Source of the DNA: JADFMN01 sp964529975
Lineage (GTDB): Bacteria; Armatimonadota; Fimbriimonadia; Fimbriimonadales; Fimbriimonadaceae
Assembly: GCA_964529975.1 (NCBI GenBank)
Contig: CAZGXW010000038.1
Span: 1-26,711 of the forward strand
Length of the DNA: 26,711 bases
Direction of reading: 5' to 3'
Shown: positions 21,455 to 26,711 of the stretch, in pieces
Position numbering within the stretch: position 1 is the stretch's first letter
How the letters are laid out: every line of letters starts with the position of its first letter
The notes under the pieces: generated by a model
What the model was told of the DNA's origin: nothing
Seen by the model: only the letters and a program-made list of their open reading frames with translations
Databases searched by the model: none
Translations under genes and position numbers: made by a program

Positions 21455-24400
21455 ATGAAAGTAATTCAGCCTTCCTCGAAGCGAATCGGTCGATTCCTCG
21501 AGGTGCCGAATCTCATTGAACTTCAACTCAACAGCTACAAGTGGTTTCTCGAAGAAGGACTTCCCGAACTTTTCAAAACGTTCTCGCCGATCTGGGACTT
21601 TACCCAGACTAACTACATCGAGTTCGCCGACTTTGTCCTTGGCGAACCGAAATACAGCCTAAGCGAATGCCGTGATCGCGACCTCACTTTCGAGGCGCCG
21701 ATCAAGGCTACTGTGCGCTTTGGCGGCAAAGATCGTGAAGTCATCGAGTCCGAGGTCTACCTCGGCGACCTCCCGCTGATGACCGACAACGGCACGTTCG
21801 TGATCAATGGTCGCGAGCGCGTCATCGTGTCGCAGTTGTCCCGATCGCCGGGACTGTACTTTGAAGAAGACGTCGACACATCGATGCAGATGATCGTCCG
21901 CGGACGCATCATTCCGATGGAAGGCCCGTGGCTCGAAGTCGAGAACGACTCGAACAAGGTCGTCACCACCCAGATCTCGCAGACGAAGAAGCTGCCGATC
22001 ACGCAACTGATCAAGGCGCTGCACGGTTTCGAGCGTGGGCGCGACCGCCAGAAGATTGCGGTTGGCGAAGCGCTCCACAAAAAGCTTGCCGAGCCGCTCG
22101 CCGACCCGGAGACCGGCGAAGTCCTGCTCGATAAAGGGGCAATCCTCACGAAGGACGTCCTTGCAAAGCTCAAGAAGAAGCACGCAGCGATTGAAGCGTT
22201 GGTCGAAACTCCGCTCGGCAACACCGACGACATGCTGTGGGCCTTCGGCACCGAAGTTGAGATTGAGAAGCCGACGCTGGAAGACATTGTCGGAAAGCGA
22301 ACGCTCGACGAGATCAAGGACGGCGCAAAGGTCGTGCTCGGCAAGATGGAGCGCATCACCGAAGAGAACGCCGAGGCCGTGCTCGCCACCAAGCCGAAGA
22401 GCCTTCGTCTTCTGGAAATCATGGATCTCGTCGAGGCCACGCTGGCCGCCGACAAGACGCAGAACACCCGCGAGGCGATCCTCGATATCTACAAGCGCAT
22501 GAGGCCGGGCGAGGCTGCGAACGAAGACGCGGCGATGCAACTCTGCTATTCGCTGTTCTTCGATCCGCGCCGATACGACCTCGGTCGCGTCGGCCGTCGG
22601 TTCCTCAACCAGAGGCTCGGACTGAACGTGCCTCTGCACATCCGCAACCTCACTTCGGACGACCTTGCGCAGATCATGTTTGCGATGGGCCCGTACCTTA
22701 GCAAGGACGCGGAGCGCGACGACATCGACGACCTACGAAACAAGCGAGTGCGCTCCGTCGGCGAACTTCTGCAAAGCCAGTTGCGCCTCGGTTTCGTGCG
22801 CATGGAAAAGGTCGCTCGCGAAAGGATGACGAGCGCGGACCAGGAAAATCTGCTTCCGTCGATCATCCTCTCGGTAAAGCCCGTTTCAGCGAGCATCAAG
22901 AGTTTCTTCTCATCGAACCAACTCTCGACGTTCATGGATCAGACGAACCCGCTCAGCGAGTTGACGAACAAGCGTCGTCTCTCGTCTCTCGGCCCAGGCG
23001 GCCTGCAGCGGACGAGCGCGAAGCTCGAGGTCCGCGACGTCCACCGCTCGCACTACGGCCGCATCTGTCCGATCGAGACGCCGGAAGGCCCGAACATCGG
23101 TCTGATCTCGCAGTTGACCACGCACGCCCGCGTCGACGAGTTCGGCTTCATCATGACGCCGTACCGCGTCGTCAAGAACGGCGTCGTGCAGGACGACGTC
23201 ATCTATCTGACTGCCCGCGAGGACTTCACGCAACGGATCGCGCCTGCGGACACGAAGCTTGACAAGCACAAGAAGATCGTCGAGGACACGGTCACGGTCC
23301 GGTGCCAAGGCGGTGACGCCATGTATGGGGGCGCGTCCTATCCCACCGTCCCGCGCGACGACGTCGACCTGATGGACGTCTCGCCCGTGCAGATCATCTC
23401 CGTCGCGACCTCGCTCATCCCGTTCCTTGAGAACGACGACGCGAACCGCGCTCTGATGGGCGCGAACATGCAGCGTCAGGCTGTCCCATGCCTCCGCAGT
23501 GACGCGCCGATCGTCGGAACCGGGCACGAGAACCGTGCGGCGGTCGACAGTGGCGCCGCCGTCGTCGCACGACGACCGGGAACGATCACGTACGTCGACA
23601 GCAAGAAGGTCACGATCGTTGGCGAAGATGGGAAGAAGGACGACTACGACCTTCTCCATATGTTCCAGAGCAACAAGTCGACGTGCTTTACGCACCGGCC
23701 CATCGTCGCTCCTGGCGACGTGGTGCTTGCGGGCGACCCGCTTGCCGACGGCCCGACCTGCGACCAAGGACGCCTTGCGCTCGGTCAGAACCTGATCGTC
23801 GCGTTCATGCCTTGGGGCGGTTACAACTACGAAGACGCCATCCTCCTCAGCGAGCGGCTCGTCAAGGACGACGTCTATACGTCGATCCACATCGAGCGCC
23901 ACGAGACCGAGGCCGTCGACACGAAGTTGGGGCCCGAAGAGATCACGCGCGACATCCCGAACGTCGGTGAAGAAGCGCTCAAGGACCTCGACGAGAACGG
24001 CATCATCCGCATCGGCGCGGAAGTCCGCCCGGAAGACATCCTCGTCGGAAAGGTCGCTCCCAAGGGCCAGACCGAGATGACCGCCGAAGAGCGGCTCATC
24101 ATCGCGATCTTCGGCAAAAAGGCCGAGGAGACCCGCGATGTGTCGCTTCGCGTTCCGCACGGTGAGAAGGGAACAGTCGTCGACGTCAAGGTGTTCAGCC
24201 GCTACAAGTATCTGAGCCCCACGATCAACTACATCTACAAGGAGTCGAAGAAGCGCGAGCGACTCATCTGTGACCGCACCGAAGAGCCCCTCTTGCAGAT
24301 TCCTGGCGACGAACTCCCGGCCGGCACGAACATGTCCGTACAGGTCTATGTCGCACAGAAGAGGAAGATCATGGTGGGCGACAAGATGGCAGGACGCCAC

Positions 24401-25474
24401 GGAAACAAGGGCGTCATTTCACGCATCTTGCCGGTCGAGGACATGCCCGTCTTGCAGGACGGCACGCCCGTCGACATCATCCTCAACCCGCTCGGCGTTC
24501 CGAGCCGAATGAACATCGGCCAGATCCTCGAGACGCACCTCGGCTACGCAGGCAAGCACCTCGGTGTGCGCTATGTGTGTCCGGCGTTCGAAGGAGCCAC
24601 CGAGCATGAGATTCTCGAAGAGGTCAAGCGCCTCGCTGAGAACATGCGACAGCGCGCCCTTTCGGCGTACTGCAACTCGGAACTCGGACTAGGAGTTCGG
24701 TTCAAGCTCGGCGCGACCCTCGACGAGATGTTTGCATCGGTCGAAGAAAAGGTCCGCGCCTTGGACGTCGACCACCTGGAGCACGTCTCCCGCATCTTGG
24801 CCGCTCCTCCGGTCAAATCGATGCAAGACCTCCTTGCGATCGATCCCGAGGACTGGATGCCAGAGGAACTGCCCGAAAAAATGGGCAAGCCCGCAGACGC
24901 CAAGGCCGAGGTGTACCGTTCGATCATGGAGAAGATCCGGGAGAACGTGTTCACAAGGGCAGGGCTCGACCCCGACTCGTGCAAGTCGATCGTGCGCGAC
25001 GGACTCACCGGCGACACGCTCCCCAACCCGATCACGGTCGGAGCGATCTACATGCTGAAACTGGAGCACCTCGCGGACGAAAAGATCCACGCGCGCTCCA
25101 TCGGCCCATACTCGCTCGTCACCCAGCAACCGCTCGGTGGTAAGGCGCAGTTCGGCGGCCAGCGTTTCGGCGAAATGGAGGTCTGGGCGCTCGAGGCGTA
25201 CGGCGCGGCTTACACGCTGCAGGAGCTCCTCACGATCAAGTCGGACGACGTGGTCGGACGAGTCAAGGCGTACGAATCGATCGTCAAAGGCGAATCGATC
25301 GCAGAGCCTGGCATCCCCGAGTCCTTCAAGATCCTTGTGAACGAACTCAGGTCCCTTTGTCTCAAGGTCGCGGTCGAAGACAAGAACAACCGCGAACTGA
25401 CGCTCAAAGACCTCGACGAACTGACAGGAAGCGACGACGTGCGCCTGGCGCGCTCGGTCGGCTTCTTCAACTAA
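21455..25474 (+). CDS. rpoB: DNA-directed RNA polymerase subunit beta
   Basis: Beta subunit of RNA polymerase, 1339 residues. The ATG at 21455 follows GGAGGAG and begins MKVIQPSSKRIGRFLEVPNL, which decides it over an in-frame start 18 codons earlier. The rifampicin-site region is at about 485-515 (FFSSNQLSTFMDQTNPLSEL and on). HYGRICPIETPEGPNIG follows, and GDKMAGRHGNKGV (975-987) holds Lys977 and Lys985, equivalent to E. coli Lys1065 and Lys1073. A long insertion-type region with DPETGEVLLDKGAILT (about 203-349) occupies the place of E. coli SI1. The C-terminal GGQRFGEMEVWALEAYGAA is intact. Residues equivalent to E. coli Q513 and H526 are Thr492 and Asn505. The normal upstream rplJ/rplL are absent. 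Confidence 0.99.
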   Translation: MKVIQPSSKRIGRFLEVPNLIELQLNSYKWFLEEGLPELFKTFSPIWDFTQTNYIEFADFVLGEPKYSLSECRDRDLTFEAPIKATVRFGGKDREVIESEVYLGDLPLMTDNGTFVINGRERVIVSQLSRSPGLYFEEDVDTSMQMIVRGRIIPMEGPWLEVENDSNKVVTTQISQTKKLPITQLIKALHGFERGRDRQKIAVGEALHKKLAEPLADPETGEVLLDKGAILTKDVLAKLKKKHAAIEALVETPLGNTDDMLWAFGTEVEIEKPTLEDIVGKRTLDEIKDGAKVVLGKMERITEENAEAVLATKPKSLRLLEIMDLVEATLAADKTQNTREAILDIYKRMRPGEAANEDAAMQLCYSLFFDPRRYDLGRVGRRFLNQRLGLNVPLHIRNLTSDDLAQIMFAMGPYLSKDAERDDIDDLRNKRVRSVGELLQSQLRLGFVRMEKVARERMTSADQENLLPSIILSVKPVSASIKSFFSSNQLSTFMDQTNPLSELTNKRRLSSLGPGGLQRTSAKLEVRDVHRSHYGRICPIETPEGPNIGLISQLTTHARVDEFGFIMTPYRVVKNGVVQDDVIYLTAREDFTQRIAPADTKLDKHKKIVEDTVTVRCQGGDAMYGGASYPTVPRDDVDLMDVSPVQIISVATSLIPFLENDDANRALMGANMQRQAVPCLRSDAPIVGTGHENRAAVDSGAAVVARRPGTITYVDSKKVTIVGEDGKKDDYDLLHMFQSNKSTCFTHRPIVAPGDVVLAGDPLADGPTCDQGRLALGQNLIVAFMPWGGYNYEDAILLSERLVKDDVYTSIHIERHETEAVDTKLGPEEITRDIPNVGEEALKDLDENGIIRIGAEVRPEDILVGKVAPKGQTEMTAEERLIIAIFGKKAEETRDVSLRVPHGEKGTVVDVKVFSRYKYLSPTINYIYKESKKRERLICDRTEEPLLQIPGDELPAGTNMSVQVYVAQKRKIMVGDKMAGRHGNKGVISRILPVEDMPVLQDGTPVDIILNPLGVPSRMNIGQILETHLGYAGKHLGVRYVCPAFEGATEHEILEEVKRLAENMRQRALSAYCNSELGLGVRFKLGATLDEMFASVEEKVRALDVDHLEHVSRILAAPPVKSMQDLLAIDPEDWMPEELPEKMGKPADAKAEVYRSIMEKIRENVFTRAGLDPDSCKSIVRDGLTGDTLPNPITVGAIYMLKLEHLADEKIHARSIGPYSLVTQQPLGGKAQFGGQRFGEMEVWALEAYGAAYTLQELLTIKSDDVVGRVKAYESIVKGESIAEPGIPESFKILVNELRSLCLKVAVEDKNNRELTLKDLDELTGSDDVRLARSVGFFN

Positions 25475-25479
25475 ACAAC

Positions 25480-25558
25480 GCTGAACGACTGCAGAACGAT
25501 GGCGGAACGATCGAGGTCCGGAATCAGCCGGACGACGATTGTTCGACCATCGTTCAGC
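25480..25558 (+). other. Long structured hairpin in the rpoB-rpoC spacer
   Basis: The 117-nt spacer contains a three-part stem. GAACGATGG (25494-25502) pairs with CCATCGTTC (25547-25555). GAACGATCG (25505-25513) pairs with CGATTGTTC (25536-25544, one G-T pair). GTCCGG (25516-25521) pairs with CCGGAC (25528-25533) over a 6-nt loop. In all 24 pairs are separated by 2x2 internal loops. A second 5' arm, GCTGAACGA (25480-25488), is also fully complementary to TCGTTCAGC (25550-25558) and competes with the outer stem. GAACGA recurs three times at an exact 11-nt period (25483, 25494, 25505). An RNA processing site or attenuator is the likely class of function, which is inference. Confidence 0.7.
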
Positions 25559-25591
25559 CATCGACAGGCAATGGGATAGCGAAAGAGAAAC

Positions 25592-26711
25592 ATGGCAGAC
25601 ACAAACTTGTTCGACAAGATCAGGATCGGGGTAGCGAGCCCCGAAGAGATCAGGAGTTGGTCGCACGGCGAAGTCAAGAAGCCTGAAACGATCAACTACC
25701 GCACGTTTAAGCCCGAAAGGGACGGTCTGTTCTGCGAGCGCATCTTCGGCCCGGTCAAGGACTGGGAGTGCGCGTGCGGACGGTACAAGAAGATCAAGTA
25801 CAAAGGCATCGTCTGCGAGCGGTGCGGAGTCGAAGTCACGCGTCAAAAGGTGCGCCGCGAGCGCATGGGCCACGTCGAACTCGCGGCCCCCGTCTGCCAC
25901 ATTTGGTACCTGAAGGGCGTTCCTTCGCCGCTCTCCCTCATCCTCGACATCTCGCCTCGCCAGCTCGAGAAGGTCATCTATTTCGCCTCCTTCATCATCA
26001 TCGACCTTCAGGCAGAGAAGATCCAGGAGCTGATGCCCATCATCCGCGACTCGATCGAGAAAGAAAAGTCTGCCATCCAGGAGCAAATGCGGCAACTCGA
26101 GACCGAGAGCCTCCAGCGACTCGCGACCGAGATGACCAACAACCCGGACGAGTACTTCGACGAAGGCTATGTCCGAGACCGCATGAAGGCGAACTTCGAC
26201 CGCATCCGCGCCGAGTACCGCGATGCGGACGAGCGACTGCGCGACCTCGACATTGCAGGCGAACTCCTCGGCAAACTGGAGATCAACCAACTCATCGACG
26301 AGGACAAGTGGCGCGCGATCAGCAAGATGCTGAACGTCGTCGGCCGGCGCCTCAAGCAAGACCTCGACGAACTCGTCACCGCCAACATTGGTGCCGACGC
26401 CGTCCGCGACCTGCTCCGCAAAGTCGATATGGACAGGCTCCTGCGAGAGCTTCGCCGCGAGATCGTCGAGACAACGAGCCAGCGGCGCGTGCGCGCCATC
26501 AAGAGGCTCGAACTCGTCGAGGCCCTCCTGAGCAGCAAGAGCCAGCCGAACTGGATGATCCTCGACGTCGTCCCGGTCATCTCGCCCGAACTCCGCCCAA
26601 TGGTCCAACTCGATGGCGGAAGGTTCGCGACGAGCGACCTCAACGACCTCTACCGGCGCATCATCAACCGCAACAACCGCCTGAAGAAGATCATTGAGAT
26701 CCAGGCGCCCG
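25592..26711 (+). CDS. rpoC: DNA-directed RNA polymerase subunit beta', N-terminal 373 residues
   Basis: Beta' subunit, cut by the window edge. It starts MADTNLFDKIRIGVASPEEI at ATG 25592, with a GAAAGAGAAA purine run upstream. Residues 31-53 (PETINYRTFKPERDGLFCERIF) and the zinc ribbon with Cys60, Cys62, Cys75 and Cys78 are intact. HVELAAPVCHIWYLKG is the clamp-head segment. A long helical stretch (about 140-290, charged) resembles the non-conserved coiled region of bacterial beta'. The visible part ends at the conserved YRRIINRNNRLKKI, before the catalytic NADFDGD. It is co-directional with rpoB, separated by the structured spacer. Confidence 0.98.
   Translation, partial: MADTNLFDKIRIGVASPEEIRSWSHGEVKKPETINYRTFKPERDGLFCERIFGPVKDWECACGRYKKIKYKGIVCERCGVEVTRQKVRRERMGHVELAAPVCHIWYLKGVPSPLSLILDISPRQLEKVIYFASFIIIDLQAEKIQELMPIIRDSIEKEKSAIQEQMRQLETESLQRLATEMTNNPDEYFDEGYVRDRMKANFDRIRAEYRDADERLRDLDIAGELLGKLEINQLIDEDKWRAISKMLNVVGRRLKQDLDELVTANIGADAVRDLLRKVDMDRLLRELRREIVETTSQRRVRAIKRLELVEALLSSKSQPNWMILDVVPVISPELRPMVQLDGGRFATSDLNDLYRRIINRNNRLKKIIEIQAP

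Noticed and set aside
22910..24400. 496-codon minus-strand frame inside rpoB
   Set aside because: Shadow of rpoB with biased composition and no family resemblance.
24689..26608. 639-codon open frame on the minus strand across the rpoB end and rpoC start
   Set aside because: It runs antisense to two certain genes and through the structured spacer; its Arg/Asp/Val-rich composition is that of a shadow frame in high-GC coding DNA.
1..26711. CRISPR arrays, insertion sequences, prophage or integron structures
   Set aside because: No repeat-spacer pattern, transposase or integrase frame, or terminal repeats seen.

Overview
The window is 26.7 kb of densely coded, GC-rich bacterial chromosome made almost entirely of housekeeping genes. 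There is no phage, insertion sequence, CRISPR array or rRNA. The sequence does not name the organism. A split glycine decarboxylase (GcvPA/GcvPB), a LipM-type octanoyltransferase, a GC-rich genome with many TTG/GTG starts, many starts lacking Shine-Dalgarno sequences, and an rpoBC pair not attached to rplJ/rplL suggest a free-living, non-proteobacterial lineage. Armatimonadota (Fimbriimonas-like) is my guess at low confidence.

Left part (1-7007, mostly minus strand): glnA (cut by the window edge) has a good sigma-70 promoter. It is followed by a secreted alpha/beta hydrolase, a VLCAD-like acyl-CoA dehydrogenase, a tRNA with a CAT anticodon (best read as the lysidine-modified tRNA-Ile2), a pirin, and a trmD-rplS-lepB run. 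Centre (7058-14109): gcvH-gcvPA on the plus strand and, further on, gcvPB-lipM-lipoprotein on the plus strand. Between these two gcv blocks sits a minus-strand pair of paralogous M43-type zinc peptidases, one with a Sec signal and one a lipoprotein. GcvH, GcvPA, GcvPB and LipM together cover the P and H proteins of glycine cleavage plus a likely enzyme for lipoylating H; gcvT is not here. Strong hairpin terminators separate the convergent units.

Right-centre (14162-18665): the primary sigma factor, a cysteine desulfurase and succinyl-CoA ligase alpha lie on the minus strand, with a zinc alcohol dehydrogenase divergent from sucD. Right part (18730-26711, plus strand): hisB-hisH-hisA, two translationally coupled paralogous small membrane/coiled-coil proteins of unknown function, then rpoB and the start of rpoC.

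The most interesting points are these. (1) At least seven unit-leading genes have a TANNNT -10-like hexamer 5-10 nt before the start codon and mostly no Shine-Dalgarno sequence, which predicts leaderless mRNAs. (2) The rpoB-rpoC spacer is almost entirely one long imperfect hairpin with competing 5' arms and an 11-nt tandem repeat. (3) The rifampicin pocket of RpoB carries Thr and Asn at the positions equivalent to E. coli Q513 and H526. (4) A tandem pair of small membrane proteins shares two conserved blocks. (5) The gcv locus is split by a metallopeptidase pair.
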